NCBI RefSeq assembly: GCF_029784135.1 | Contig: NC_073745.1 | Coordinates: 237,245,664-237,309,663 of the forward strand | Direction of reading: 5' to 3' | DNA length: 64,000 bases | From: Toxorhynchites rutilus septentrionalis | Taxonomy: Eukaryota > Arthropoda > Insecta > Diptera > Culicidae | Shown here: in pieces, positions 1 through 12,690 of the stretch | Layout of the letters: the number at the start of each line of letters is the position of its first letter | How positions within the stretch are numbered: the stretch's first letter is position 1 | Program-made: the position numbers and the translations under genes | The notes under the pieces: generated by a model | Seen by the model: only the letters and a program-made list of their open reading frames with translations | Told to the model about the DNA's origin: nothing | Databases searched by the model: none

Positions 1-240
1 CTTCTGACCTTCGGGCGGCGAAAATCACAATAACATTCCTTCCCTTCCCCTGGTGACTGTAAGGACGTGGCCGGCGTCGTTATTGACCATTTAAAGCTCG
101 AATCACCAAGAATTGCACAACGAGAATGATTTGCTAGTCCCAAGCGTAACTCTGTATGTTCTTTGTGAAATTTGGTTGATTCAGGTCAATCACGGAGAGC
201 AACTACGAATTGTACAGTTTACCCAAGCTCAAGCTCAAGC
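1..240 (+). mobile_element. Probable 3' end of a non-LTR retrotransposon
   Basis: The segment ends in a short hexanucleotide run (CAAGCT-type, 223-240). Simple-repeat tails of this sort mark the 3' ends of several non-LTR retrotransposon clades. No reading frame upstream is recognisable because the window begins here, so the assignment rests on the tail alone. An unrelated AT-rich stretch with a chance microsatellite is the alternative. Confidence 0.35.
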
Positions 241-2814
241 ACTTTATTTGCATAATAACCATGGATAACAGCTATTACAATCATCCTCTTTAGGGGCTTT
301 CGACTCTCTGTTCTGGTACTCAATAGTTTCAGATTCTTTCGGGACATGTTATTATAGAGATGTTTTGCATTACAGTACGGGAATTGTAGTTCAATCCTCT
401 GACTACAATTTCAACAAGGCTTGGTTGAGAAACGCACGGAACTATGAAAGGGTTACTTTTCGTTCAAAGTTATCGGATCAGAACTTATGTGAATGTCACT
501 CTATGGTCCTAAGGGGCACAAAGTCTCTGAGAAAGCCGATGGAATTTACAGCTAGAATCGTCAGGCAGAACGATCTGATTATCGATCTGCGAAAAAAAAA
601 CATTGCGAATTAGATGTCATAACTTTTTTTTCTTTGTTTTCCTCGTGGACGTATCGAAATTTTGAAACGCGACTGAATGAATAAATTCAAGAATGGTCAG
701 TAATGCGGACAATTAGAACCATCATCGGTTCTTCTTGGGTGGGAATAAACAGTACACTTACTTTGGGGGCCACGTACACAATTTGATTAGCCCGTAACAT
801 AAAAAAAAATATTCAGCGCAAAAATCTCAAATTTTAATCTTATATTTTATTCTAATTGCAATTACAGATTGTATGTAGGTAGCGCGCCAACAGCCCACAA
901 AATGATCGTGTTTAGCATTATAATCGGTTTAACAATTTAAATATTAAATTTAGCGAAGTAATTACCAATAATATGAAGACAGGAAATTATTATTGTTATG
1001 GAACAATATCGCCGGAGAATAAAGAGAAAAAAAGGAAACACAACACACACTCTATGAAGAGAAACAATACTGAATAATAATCTAAAAGTTGATAAATATA
1101 TTCGAACACATTCAAATGAAGCAAAAAATAAAGAAGAAGAGGAGGCATAACTAGCAACAGCAGCCAATAGTGAACAGAAACTAAATGAAACATGTTTTAC
1201 CTGGACCATAAGGCAAAGACAAACAAGAAGAAGAAAGTCATCACACCAAAAACAGACAGAAAACCAACTGCATCGTCGTAGCAAAGCATCAATCACAGCA
1301 TCGGCGCCAGAAGGAGGTGAGTGAGCAGGAGTAAAACCTCAGTTCGCCATAGTTCCGAATAATCAAAACCAGAGAATAAACAGTGAATGTGTGGAGGAGA
1401 TTCCCCCTGGCGAAGCGAACCACAAACACACGCACCAATGCGGCAGAAACAAATTCCAACTCGATTTGAAACTAAAACTCGAATGTGGAACGATTTTAAC
1501 TGAAGGATTACGAGCGGCAAGTAAGTACAGAGTAGTAGTACAGTAGTGACATGATCGATCGCTCCGCAAGCTTAGCGTAGGATTCGAACGTTTAATATTT
1601 AAAAAAGAGTTTTTATTTTTAATAAGACGAAAAACTATGAGTTAGTGTTTACATTTGGTTTTCTTTTCAACCCCAAACGATGGTCTACTCATTGAATTTA
1701 AATTTGTATGTAGGAAACTGATACGAAAAATGTTATTGTCATCAATGACTTTCAAAAGTATAATCTTCAAACAGATGCTCATAAAACATTGATCTAATTT
1801 GCAAAGTACAAGTTAAGATGATAATTTTACAACATGTTTTCGTTTTCGCGCAACTGCAACTGAAATTTTCCTAACTAATATGTGTGTGTTTTTTCGTTTT
1901 CGTCGTAATAGAAATAGTAAATTTATTTCAGACCTGCAGTGTATACATTCTGCCTTACTTTTCTCCGTTTTGGAAACTATAATATTTTTTTCTGCTCTTA
2001 GAGGGCGGAGCATGGAATGATTCGTATTGGTTTGTTGGTATGGACAACATAGAAGATGGTAGGGTCTCGAAAAATGACACGAGAAATGATAGGCAACACA
2101 AGATTTAGCTCGTAGAATGGATATGTGGATTAAGTATTTTACTGAATAAAATTTTAAGCAAGTCGATTTGGGATTTAACGACAGCAATAATCTGTTTCAG
2201 GGCGTTGAATAATTGCGAAAGAAATTCCTCCGAGTGTGACACCTCGTTCGTGTAGTGTCCAAATAACGTGTCGTATTCACGAAAGAAGGCTTACAATCCG
2301 CTGAACCAATAAGGAACACCAATCCTCGAAAATATCGGATAAAAACTCACAGCAAGAAAAGCGCTGTGGTAATGAGATGATCCAGCAAATGAGATACGGT
2401 GGAATCAAAGGAGCAAATTGAATCGAAAGATTGGTTATTAACAGTATGTTGGGACACTGCGCATCTGACGTATTCGTCGCAATATTTGTGCTTTATTATA
2501 GAAGCCTCCAGTCTCCCGTTCTTCAGTACCTCTTAGCGAAATCACATTTCCAACGCTCCCAAAATCGACATTCCCAAGAACACTCAACGAAACACAAAAT
2601 CTGAACGCAGCTCTTACCGCTGGAAAATACTTTCTTCACATCCGCCTTGGAATGCGCTGCGAAATGCGGAATGCGAAAATTAAGTGATTGATCGGAAAAA
2701 GTCACCAATAAGCCGCCTTTCGAACGGAACAACCGGCTCTCATCATTACCACAGTGTCTGCTATTTTCGACCTATCGTATTGAATGTGATTCCGACTGGC
2801 GTATGTTTACTCGC
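241..2814. other. No recognisable gene
   Basis: I see only AT-rich sequence here. The short open frames (for example 365-613 plus, 937-1296 minus, 1813-2187 minus) have no recognisable motifs and low-complexity composition. It could hold old unclassified repeats or distal regulatory DNA. Confidence 0.5.
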
Positions 2815-3330
2815 TGTGAAGTGTCAACTTGGTTGGAACATTTCTGGTGGGTTCTCAGCTGATCCAGTCCTACGCACGTTATTGAATGAACAGTTACGTG
2901 ACTACTTCACCATTGAAAATAATATGGTGGTCTTCCCACTAGAGCAGTTCGAGTCCGATGATGATAAACACGACGTGTTGGACAGCGCTTCGAAATGGAT
3001 CTTCTCTGGAAGTTAAATGTGATTGTTTTCCGATAATTCACGGGCTTCGCGCCGTTTACAGTCTCTGGCGCGCAAACTGCAGAAAGATCCTGAACTTGAG
3101 GTTTTAGAACAAAAATATGTACAAAATTATTTGAGAATGTACTTTGCACACAAGGCCACAAACGAGGAAATATCATGCAGCGAAAAAAGACAGATTTGAT
3201 ACCTTGCTCTGGGAGTCGTGATTAACCCAAAAAACAACAAAATCAGGCTAATCTGGGATGCTGAAGCAACATTTAAAGGCATTCAACTCCAAAACTCTTA
3301 AAGGTCCAGACCTCTTAAGCAGGACCAGGG
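2815..3330 (+). pseudogene. Bel/Pao retrotransposon pol remnant
   Basis: The reading frame from about 2815 carries the linker that precedes the Bel/Pao reverse transcriptase: a QLGW motif, then the acidic block ESDDDKHD near 2950, then a stop at 3014-3016. The same domain resumes at about 3060-3310 with an ARKLQKDPEL-like stretch, AHKATNEE, and GVVINPKNNKIRLIWDAEA, the start of the RT domain. The intact Bel/Pao element at 19.4-26.5 kb has the parallel NPNKPGKVRLVWDAAA motif. Stops and gaps break the frame, and both gag-protease and the rest of RT are missing, so this is an old internal fragment. No LTRs are visible. Confidence 0.75.
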
Positions 3331-3784
3331 ATAATAAAAAATCACATCTAACGATCAATGAATAAGTATATCCCTCTAATACAGCTATATTCAACCTGCG
3401 GCCCACCTGGCTCTTTTGATTGGCTCGCCTGTCCCGTTATCATTCGTATAACAATCACGAAAACTTACAAAATCATTTAGGAAACATGAGATGAGAATAA
3501 CGGAGTTTAACACATTACACAAGTATGGAAATATGAATTTTAAATCATTACCTTTTTTTGACATAGACTACGTCTTTCAGTAATGGTACCAAATCAGAAT
3601 ACTGATCATGGTTTTCTCTGAAATAGTTATACCGTTAATATTTATTAATGAATTTTTATGATTTGCATTTCAATCGAATCGCGAATTTTTAATTTTTTTT
3701 TGGGTAAGTTGTACATTACGTAGAGAACCGTACCCATAAATGATTTAAATTGAGGAAAATTGGAAGAATACACATTTTCCTATT
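3331..3784. other. No recognisable gene
   Basis: AT-rich spacer between two retrotransposon remnants. Nothing in it can be supported as a feature. Confidence 0.5.
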
Positions 3785-5112
3785 GTGTTTATGTGATCGA
3801 GTATTTGTATTTGTATTTATTTCTCAATTCAAGTGACAATTGTTGTCTCAATGAATAAAAAACTTATGCTAATCTTAGTTGGCCAGCAGTACGAAATAGG
3901 TCGAGAAGCCGTTGTCGGAAATTGTTGGCAGAAATATTAAAATCGAAGAGATTGAAATTGTCGTTGAAATGCTGACAGATCGAACGGATGGGCTCATGCA
4001 ACCCATAATTTCTGCTTCGTGGATCCAACAGCAGAAAATCACGTTGACGTAATGGTCTTTCAGGCACGTACATGTTCAGTTGAGCCAGCAGTGGTGGGCA
4101 GTCAATGTCTCCTGAGAATATTTTCCTAGCAAATGTAGCTTGAGCGACTATGCGTCTAACTTCAAGTGGTTGAATATTCAACAGACGACAACGATCCTCG
4201 ACCCAGGTTCCGAGGATCGCGCCAACGAAGAAATCGGAGGGCGTATCTGACGAACTTCTTTTGAATAGCTTCAATACGGGCGATCCATCTGGTGTGATAG
4301 GGGCACCATACTACTGAGTTTGATTCCAATATTGATCGGACAAGTGAACAGTACAGGGATCGGAGACACAGTGGGTCGCGAAATTCGTCGGCAATTTTGA
4401 ATATAAAGCCCAATTGGCGATTGGCTCTGGCAACAATATCGTGATAGTGATTCCGAAAAGAAAGTCCGCTATCCAGGATAACTCCGAGATCCTTGAGGTG
4501 TCAAGATGACAAGATGACAACCAAACAGGATGTAGTCATGGATGATCGGTTGATTTTTGCGGTGATAGGAGATCACGTTACATTTTTCGACACAAACACT
4601 CAACATGTTTCTGGAACACCAATCTGCAAAGGTACATACCAAAGTTTGCAGATCCTGGCAGTCCGAATGGCATTTGACTAATTTGCATATTTTTGCATCG
4701 TCAGCAAAAAAGAAACGGCATTCCGGAGGTATCAGCAACGAAACATCATTCAAAAATAATGAAAATAATAGCGGCCCGAGGTTACTGCCTTGCGGGACTC
4801 CAGAATTGTTGGAAAACGTCTCCGATTCTGAGAGGCCAATCTTGATCCGAACTGAGCGATCTAATAAGTAGGATCTGAACCAATTAACACTTCTTGATGA
4901 AACACCGAGTTTATCCAGTTTAGCGAGGAGAATTTCGTGGTTCACTGAATCGAAAGCAGCTTTCAAATCCATGTATGCAGCATCAACTTGCCATCCCGAG
5001 TCCATACTTCGAAATGCATGGAGGAAGTCCAATAATCCAATATCATTGCTAATAAGACAGGCGTAAATTGATCGCTCGAAATGCAGTTGCAGCATGCGTT
5101 CTACGGACAATG
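3785..5112 (-). mobile_element. 5'-truncated non-LTR retrotransposon (CR1/Jockey-like RT)
   Basis: On the minus strand the fragment starts inside the reverse transcriptase at about 5110 and runs to a 3' tail near 3800 (TTTGTATTTGTATT on the plus strand). Visible motifs are the MDLKAAFDSVNHEIL block, the GVPQGSNLGPLLFSLFLNDV block and the catalytic FADD box (about 4690-4720). Then comes the thumb/C-terminal region with LYCSLVRSILESNSVVW and, in a third frame, a C-terminal tail ending at 3864. At least two frameshifts (about 4500 and 4260) separate the blocks, so it is dead. The endonuclease and ORF1 are absent, as expected for a 5'-truncated insertion. The element at 57.1-57.9 kb shares the C-terminal motifs and belongs to the same family. 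Confidence 0.85.
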
Positions 5113-5261
5113 TGGATAGAGATAATATTGCAACCTTTGCTCCCCCGTATTCTATTAATTGAGTATAAACAAGCTGTATTCACAGTATTCACAGTTCATC
5201 TAGCTAGCGATCAGACGGCAGCGAGTCGAATAACCTTACTCAAGACCGAGTGTTTTGTTGA

Positions 5262-5497
5262 ATTTCCCAAATTGGTCTTTTTCAAGGCTAGAGACCCGTT
5301 CTGGTCGGGGGAATTTTTCTTCAAAGAAATTTCCTCAGACTAGCACTATGCTCACGCGTGTTCTATGGCCACTCAGGCGTGTTGTATGGCATAGAAATCT
5401 CAACTAAGTACTAATAAAAATGAAACTACTAATACTACGTTGAGACGGCGAACGTTAGGAACGTTGAGAAGAAGAAGAATAATTCAAAACATCATCA
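5262..5497 (+). mobile_element. tRNA-derived SINE, family B, 5'-truncated copy
   Basis: From the middle of the tRNA-like head (CCCGTTCTGGTCGGGG) onward this matches the full-length family B copy at 40704-40977. It shares the CAAAGAAATTTCCT block, the GTACTAATAAA stretch, the TACGTTGAGACGGC block and the AAGAAGAAG tail. The box A half of the head is missing or unrecognisable. The copy is clearly diverged. Confidence 0.65.
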
Positions 5498-7336
5498 CCA
5501 TCATTATCATTCAAGTCGTTTCGCTTCAGCTATCAACCAGTCTTTCTCAATGCTGATGTCACACACACAATGGTTTTGCTCGATTCTAAGGAAGAATGAA
5601 TGATAGATATCGCACTATATGGTGCAGTTTTGTTCGGTGAGGGCACCGTTTGCATGCCGTCTGGTGAAGAGTATTTTTGTTTTAAACTTGTTTCAAAATC
5701 TCAAAACTGTTTCGAAAGCAAACTATTGAAATCATCAAAATCTATAAATGTGAGTACCTGCTCAAAAGTCCATCTTAGTCAAGATTTGTCGATGCACATC
5801 GTTGGTGATCGTTTTCATCGTTTTCAGAATATGCAAGAAGCTAGCATAGTGTAGAGCGGAATTACAGCAGAAGACAAATATTAAATAGGAGGTACGTTTT
5901 CGATACTTTCTAAAAATCTATTTATTATTTATATTTGCCTGAAAAGAGCTTTTGAGAATTCAGGAGTATATTTGGATTTATTGGTGTAATTGATGTTGTT
6001 TCGAATTGTAGAGGGTTTAAGCTTTCTCAATTTATTCGCCTTTAGCCTTGACAAAGACCAATTTGAAATATCAAACTAAACAACCCGGCCTTGAAAAATA
6101 CTATTTGGAAAACCTTGCTGTTTGGATGACTGACAAATCGTTTTCATTGTTTTCGGATTTAAAGTGACGTAAAGTACTTTTCAATGTTGAAAGTTATGTT
6201 CTTCGGTGAAAAACTGAAATTTAAATTTTGTTTCGATGGTATTGCTTTCGCCTACGCAGCCACCACAGAATAGGTTCGGTTCGGATTTACCGTTACCGTT
6301 CTGCGTCTGACGAGATGTTTCGGTCTGCGTTGTAGATGTAATTTTGCTAGATATTCTTAAATGTTCAAGATTTCAGTATTTCTGTTTCAGTGCTCTAGGC
6401 AGCGAGTAACAACAGTACATGTTTGTTTTAGAATTATTTTGACATTCTACTGAAACTGTTTCGCGAAGCTTTTGCGCTCCTCACTCAATGAAAGCATTCA
6501 TTTGTCGGCTCTTGTTATTGCTATCAAATATTTGTATCAAAGTGTTTTATTATTAAATTGCTTCAATGTTTGTGCTCGCCGGCAATAATTTTGTAGTACT
6601 ATGTTAACAATGCGGTCATGTCTTGAATCCGCGTCATGTGTTCATGTTATCTATCTGCGTTGACGGCATTGAGCTTTATATTACGGAATGGGGGAGTATG
6701 GGGGAAATGACAATATTGCAGAAGAAATGAACACACTTTTAAAATAAAAATTATGAATGAAAATTATTCTTCCCAAATCAAATTAGTACTCTTTGTAAAT
6801 GAAAATCGCTTTTGCTTGCAAGTAGGGAAAAAAATGTCAGACAAAAATTGTGTCTGAAGATAATTTTATATTATCATGGTAAGTTTTGGAAAGAATATCT
6901 AAAAATTCATAGAAAATGGTTTAATTTAGGGTCAGAACAACGTACTTCTAGTAGGTAAATAACTCCAAGAAAAATTTTTCATACAAATTTTAGTAATTTA
7001 AAACTGCCTTAGGGCTGACTAATCTGATAGAGAATAGTTGGCCTCATACAAACTAATGTCGTATCCAGATGTCGACACCATTCCGCCGTCAACGCGAATT
7101 GTACTGACCGAAGTGAGTGGCTGACTCACTCTCGTGTCGATTTTATTCTGCTGTCGTCTCCCGCCCGATAGACAGCAGACGGGTGATCGATGCAATTGAT
7201 TAATTTTATTACCAGCAGATTTGGACGAATCTCATCCCGCCCAAAATGGTTTTTCAGATTCCAATAATTTTGAACATTCACATTTCTCTCCAAATAGTTT
7301 TTCTAATAATAATTCAATTAATGATTTCACGAAACA
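5498..7336. repeat. Gene-free stretch with a diverged interspersed repeat
   Basis: No coding region is recognised. About 6690-7130 is a diverged direct copy of 14935-15345. Shared landmarks are AAAATTATGAATGAAAATT, GATTTTATATTAT, AATCTGATAGAGAATA and a GTCGACAC block. The third landmark also lies just before the GTCGACAC block in both copies. A short part of the same pattern occurs near 41950. It is most likely an old non-coding transposon family that I cannot classify. Confidence 0.45.
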
Positions 7337-7362
7337 CTCGAATTTCAATTGAATTTAAGACC

Positions 7363-7413
7363 CAAATATGTGATCCGTTTGACCCTTTGTAGATAAAACG
7401 GATCACATATTTG
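7363..7413. repeat. Short perfect inverted repeat (18-bp arms)
   Basis: CAAATATGTGATCCGTTT at 7363-7380 is exactly reversed at 7396-7413 with a 15-nt spacer. The flanks (AATTTCAATTGAATT and AATTCAATTCAATT) are loosely inverted as well, so the whole could be the core of a small foldback element. No target duplication is evident. Confidence 0.6.
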
Positions 7414-7869
7414 ATTAATTCAATTCAATTCGTTGCAAATAACTTTAATGAATTAGTATCTACGTATGTTATTCATATATCGTGGACTTTCGAAGACTTA
7501 TTGAACGATCAATGCTTTTTTCATATCGCTTCAAACGTGTTGCATCTCCTAAGTGTACATACTGCTTTGGTCGCAGATTTGCTTGGCTGAATCTGATTAA
7601 TTTCAGGTATTCTGTCGTCATATTGTCGAAAGAATACTGTTAGAACAATCGTTATCGCAGCAAATGATTATCAACATCCTACCTAATCATCAAACGGTAT
7701 GCGTAGAATTTCAGCGAACTGCCGGCATTGAAATACACTCGACAAAAAAATTAGAGGAACAGAGTGTGAAGTCGGAAATTTTAAATGATTTTTGACATGC
7801 TGTAACTTCGTGAAAAATAAACGCATATCGATGGGATGCGCATAAATTTGAAGCTACAACTTAACTATT

Positions 7870-8130
7870 TTTTTTTTTTTTTTTTTTTTCGTCGGCCTAT
7901 TTCCGCCACTTTAGTGCCAATCACCGACATCAGGGAGGCGACTCCACCTGTTCCTACCTATCAGACTCAACAACTCATGAGCCGGGCCAACTTCTTTTAC
8001 TTCCGCTCCGAAGGAAGACGTAACCAGAGATTTTTCGCCTCAGAAAATCCCAACGACGCCAGCTGGGATTGAACCCAGGCCGATCGGATTGTGAGGCTGT
8101 TACGCTAACCATACAACCACTGGCGCCGTC
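7870..8130 (-). mobile_element. tRNA-derived SINE, family A, full-length copy 1
   Basis: Minus-strand SINE starting GACGGCGCCAGTGGTTG at 8130, with a tRNA-like head (box A-like TGGTTAGCGTAAC, box B-like GGTTCAATCCC) and ending in an oligo-A tail (plus-strand T run 7869-7889). It matches the copies at 55999-56270 and 61270-61536 along its length. A TTAACTATT-like match occurs on both sides (7861-7869 and 8138-8146), consistent with a decayed target-site duplication. Confidence 0.85.
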
Positions 8131-9681
8131 ATAAGTTTTAACTATTTAGTTACAATCCATATGTGCAATATGTGAGAACAGCAATACTTCAATCCAGATT
8201 TTTTTTTTCCTTTCGAGATGAGTTTGATGTTATGAATTTCAATATTTGACGAGACTTTTAAACAGAGCTTCTAAATACATGGTTTGTAGTTCTAAGCCAA
8301 ATTGCTGTTATCGCACGGGGATCGACTGTTTTTGATTGAAATATTTGGCATGGAGAGCTTTTCAGAAAAGTGTTTTTTACAAGAAAGAAGACACATGACT
8401 CTCATTCGGCTAAAAGTCCATTACGGAACATGTTGTTATGTGAAATGTGCTGTCCCTGCTCGTTCATTCTATGCCATCAGAATAGATCAAAAAATCACAT
8501 CGCATCACAATCAAATTACGTCACATCATAAGGGAAATGGCGTTTGCGCCACATCACAGTGGAAATGGAGCTTACGCCATTCCGTTTTCAAGCTTTTACG
8601 GGGTCATTTTTCCACATTTCTGTAAAACTGTGCAGTCGTTTGAAAGTATTTGGTATTCTTTATCGATCTATAACATAAAAAGTAAAATGTCAATTTTGGC
8701 GCTTGCGTCACTTTGCGAGATCACGGCAGTGTACACCTGTTACAATATATGAATTATTGCAGCTTGAAGCACACAAAAACCATACACCGTTTTATCTCAA
8801 ATTCCGAACAGTCTAAAATTCCGAACACTTCTTGTTTAAATGTATATTTACTGAACTTTAATGGTATAACTAATTGAATAATAAAAACCCTGACATTTTT
8901 TGTGGTATAGGCTTCGTCTTAACATCATTTATAGGTATCGATTGTATTGTATCCGAAAACCACATAAATTTCGCGAAAAGTGCCATTTTGAGTAATGAGA
9001 CACTGTTTAATTGGCAACAAAACTTAAGCGTTCGGAATTTGAGGCAAAACGGTATCGTGTTTGCCATCGAGAGTTGGCGAAAATCTATCTCCACAAGTAA
9101 TATTTCTTTTTTCAAAATAGAATCCAGAATATGAGAACCGCTTAGAACAAACCACTTGGAATGATCGTACCCACATGAGATTGGGGCCATGAATTGTCAT
9201 TAAAAAAATCAGCCACGAACTTCAGAAAGTTTATTGTATTTAATACATCCATTTCTGTTCTCAGACAAACTTTTTACACATTACGAATAAATTACATAAA
9301 TTTTCTTCGAATATTTCTTTCTATTTTCCGTTATTTCGACTGTATCCAACCAAAATGACATAAACTTTTATCCTGGTCTCATCATCTATACGAAATGTAT
9401 CCCTTTCAAAATTTAAATAAAAGTAAAACAGAGAAAAAGCCTTATATGTAGTGAATAAAATATTGGGTATCAGAATATTATATACAACAAACTGAAGGAT
9501 AACCACGATCCGTTGTTATCGATTTTCATTTTCGACTTAAAATAGCAATCTGCGAATATGCAATACATCAATACATTGTTATGTTCATTTGTTCAATGCG
9601 TGAATCCGCTGTAGGATGCTTTAGTTGCCTTGTTTGTCCTTTTTTTTCGAAACAAAAAGCAGTTACGAATGTTTTTATTCT
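8131..9681. other. Intergenic, no gene recognised
   Basis: AT-rich sequence downstream of the RNF5/RNF185-like gene. Two overlapping open frames around 8870-9190 on opposite strands are mutual shadows without motifs. Confidence 0.5.
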
Positions 9682-9694
9682 ATTAACATTTATT
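9674..9694 (-). terminator. Candidate poly(A) signals of the RNF5/RNF185-like gene
   Basis: Two minus-strand AATAAA hexamers (plus-strand TTTATT at 9689-9694 and 9674-9679) lie about 90-105 nt downstream of the stop codon at 9782. That is a suitable distance for a short 3' UTR. Confidence 0.55.
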
Positions 9695-9781
9695 ATCACA
9701 AAGCTCCCACATAGCTCATTTTATTATCCATCGACCCCAAGATGATAACTCACAAGATAGTTTGTTCTTGCGCGCACCCAT

Positions 9782-10527
9782 TTAGGCCAGAATCAACCAT
9801 GCCATAAAGATCAATGCTACGTACAGGAATATTTGGGAAAGAAACTGATCCTCGTCGAATTCGCGAGTGTTTTCGTGGGGTGCATTCGGGCGAAAATCGG
9901 TAAAGTTCAAAGTCGACGTGAAGAATCCGAACGGAAATGCGCCGATGCCGAAGGACATATGGAAACCCCCGTCGCCGGTGAATCCCTGGAAACCCTGAGG
10001 TTGTTCCGGTTCCGTACGCTGTCCGGCAGGCCGTGGTGGAACGGTTTTCCTGTGTTTAAGTATGTGGAAAGAATTAAATTTCAAGTGATGAGAACATTTA
10101 CTTTAAGGGGTTACCTGGGATCTTCCTTGCTTCCACCGCGACCGTACAGTGGAATGACCTTCTCCTTACTGATTGATGATTTGCAAACCGGGCAAGTGTT
10201 CCGATAGCCGTTCATCCACTGGTGTATGCAGGGCCAGCAGAATAGATGTCCACACATGCTAACCACGGCGTCCTTCGCGGTGTCCAGGCAGATATTACAC
10301 TCGAACATCGAATCATCTTTCTTCTCTTCGCCGTCGTCGTCGAGATTGGCTTTTGATTTGCTGCTGTTGCTGCTGCTGCTGCTAGGATCCGATTCTTTGC
10401 TGCAGGATGCTTTTGCATCGGTAAAGGCGTTGGTAGAGGTGGACTCACCGCCGGAAGCTGAAGCCGAACTGAGGTCATCCAAACTGGGCGCCGTAGGGGT
10501 TGGAGTGCTTTCAACGGTTGATGACAT
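9782..10527 (-). CDS. RNF185: RNF5/RNF185-type membrane-anchored RING E3 ubiquitin ligase
   Basis: Two exons, 10527-10115 and 10049-9782, are joined across a 65-bp GT-AG intron to give about 226 residues. A C3HC4 RING finger is complete: C77, C80, C92, H94, C97, C100, C112 and C115 (FECNICLD ... CGHLFCWPC ... CPVC). The [11 protein letters not shown] motif just after it is diagnostic of the RNF5/RNF185 family. The last ~20 residues form a hydrophobic anchor ([15 protein letters not shown]). Family members sit in the ER or outer mitochondrial membrane and ubiquitinate misfolded or signalling proteins in ER-associated degradation. The ~75-residue acidic, Ser-rich N-terminus (with a short AGC-repeat serine run near 10370) is longer than in human RNF185 (192 aa). 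Both exons are intact. Whether it is the orthologue of RNF5 or RNF185 cannot be told here. Confidence 0.95.
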
Positions 10528-11934
10528 TACGCGCGATTATCTATGAGTAAAAAAAATACTTTGTTTATGTTTCCAAACACATAAATAAAATAATCTATTT
10601 CGTGATTTGCAGTAGTTTCACAGGATATTTGTACGAATTCACATGTTTTAAAGGTTTATGAAGTCCACCTTCTATTGGTGTCAAAGCGCCTCTCATTTGA
10701 GCTAACTTTTAATCAATCACCAGATGATTATTTAGTCCGTATTCAGACCTTTTCTTTTTTCTTTTCTTACAAATATTCTAAATATCATGCTTGCACGTCA
10801 TTTGTATCAGATTTGTATATCTAAATCATGTAATTACTGCATCTCGATGAACTCAATTCTGATCATGGTTTGTTCAATGCGCTGATTTTGATTTGTCCAC
10901 ATTGTTACTATGGCAGCCGCTTGGCGCGCTGCAGTTTGTTCATGTTGTCCTTCATGCGCAACAGAAATAAAGTTACTCTGTGTTGATTGTTCACCTTGAC
11001 CACTTAGACGGCCATGATTACCGTACTGCACTCAAAAAATTTTCACACGCGAAATCTTCCAATGTTTCAAACGTTTGCGCTACAGCATAAGTTTTAAGTT
11101 AAAATTAATGTGTTTTTCGTTTTCTACTGGCCTCAATACATAGTAGGACACTTCGATCACATAGTTTGGCATCACTGCTTGTATTGTTCAACCAATTATA
11201 ATTTATCACTGCCCGAAATGCTCTGAAAAGTTTTTATGTGTGGATTGTTTTAATAGAAGACATTTTAAAATAATGTTATAAAAAATGTAATTTCGAGAAA
11301 AATAAATTGTTTTATAATGATTTTTAACGATATTTTACGCGTTTAACTTGAGTTGGGGACGCGTGTGCAGTACTACACACGGGTAGTTTTTACCCTTATA
11401 TGGCAGATGGGGATGAAATTTTATGCTAGATGGGCTCCTGGCAACGTCTAGTATAAGAATCAACCTTTGGGCCCTCCAGGTTTTTACGAACTTTTTGGCC
11501 AAAACACTATGCCCGTCAAAGTGTCAAAATGCCCAAGAAAAGGCAATATTCCGAACAAAACCTAATATATGAATAGATCAATATGATGACAGTAAACTCA
11601 AGCAATGAGAAATGCAACATCTACTTGAAAATTCAAATTTATTCATTCAAAAATAATGATTTGTAAAACCGGACAAACCATGATCATTTTTCGGACAAAC
11701 CATGATCATAATTTCGCTTTGAAGAAAATCGTTAAGAAACATTAAGAAAACGTTAGGAAAAATTGAATAATTTGAACGCTTTATGGTATCATTAGCAACT
11801 ATAGACTTGGGGCTTTTAACAAACCCATCTTGATGTTGTTTTCATTAGGAAAAATCGATTAGATTACTAGTTGCGTGAAAACACCCTAAATCGGACATTC
11901 CAAAATCATTTACCCTACAGATTTTGAAATTTAA
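10528..11934. other. Upstream flank of the ubiquitin ligase, no gene recognised
   Basis: This should contain the promoter and 5' UTR of the ligase gene. No TATA box is convincing. The rest is AT-rich with no recognised repeat or gene. Confidence 0.45.
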
Positions 11935-12406
11935 AATGTGGAGGAATGCCATGGGACTTTGACAGCGGAGAATAACTCTCGTTGTCCAACACGACAAACG
12001 TCCTGCGATAATTCTTCATTATCCACCGGCTCTGAGATTCCACGGTCACTATCTACTCGTCCGTGTACTCTGGGGACATAGTCTTCTTCGACAGACGATC
12101 CCCTTCTGCTTGAGGGTTCTGTGGATGTAGGAATGGGAGCAGCGAAATTTTCGGCCGGCGTCACACAAACTCGTACCGTCCTTGTTGTCGAGCAGCTTTT
12201 TCAGAGATTCCTTCTTCTTTTTCGTCATGATCTTCGCCGGATGGCCACTACCGATCTTCCGCTCAACGTTCCAGGATCCGGTAAACAGTGCTCACCGGCA
12301 CATTTTCGTCCCGAAAGTGATCTACTGTAAACTTGTTTCCTTGACTTTCACGCATTTCGAAGAACCGTACAACGCGCTCGCGGAGTTCTTGTTGTTTCGA
12401 CGCCAT
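11935..12406 (-). pseudogene. Tc1/mariner-like transposase N-terminal remnant
   Basis: Reading down from ATG at 12406 gives MASKQQELRERVV, followed by a helix-turn-helix-like region with VSTVYRILER. A frame-breaking stop lies near 12260. The next frame has GHPAKIMTKKKKESLKKLL and CSHSYIHRTLKQKG, a second HTH. This paired-HTH layout and the 'GxPAKIMTKK' linker are typical of the DNA-binding half of Tc1/mariner-type transposases. The catalytic domain is not recognisable downstream and no inverted termini were found, so this is a truncated, dead copy. Confidence 0.7.
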
Positions 12407-12562
12407 CTTTGATCGAACTGACAGCACCCGATCGAAATGAAACGAACAACCCTTTTCTAGGGAGCCCAGAGGACAATTCTCTCGGTGAGAAAAAAATTTA
12501 CGCTCTTTACTTTTTTTTTACAAAAAGGCATTGAAATCATTCTCATTTTTTATTGAACACCT

Positions 12563-12690
12563 GTTATAGTGACCTTCAATACTTTTGGCAACTTTTACTT
12601 TTGTTTCTGGAGGAATGTCGGAAGTGAGAATTGAACTTGTGACCTTTAGCGTGAGAGGTATGAATGTTACAACTACGTCAGATCGTCTCC
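12563..12690 (-). mobile_element. tRNA-derived SINE, family C, truncated copy
   Basis: The minus strand reads GGAGACGATCTGACGTAGTTG, a tRNA-like head with box A-like and box B-like (AAGTTCAATTCTC) elements, followed by the CGACATTCCTCC block. It matches the copy at 17817-17971, which has a perfect target duplication. This copy lacks a clear poly-A tail and flanking duplication. Confidence 0.75.

Noticed and set aside
365..613. 82-codon open frame on the plus strand
   Set aside because: No domain, no start context of note, and AT-rich flanks; length is within chance expectation.
937..1569. Several overlapping minus-strand frames rich in Phe, Leu and Cys
   Set aside because: They are mutual shadows in AT-rich sequence; hydrophobicity comes from oligo-A/GAA runs on the other strand.
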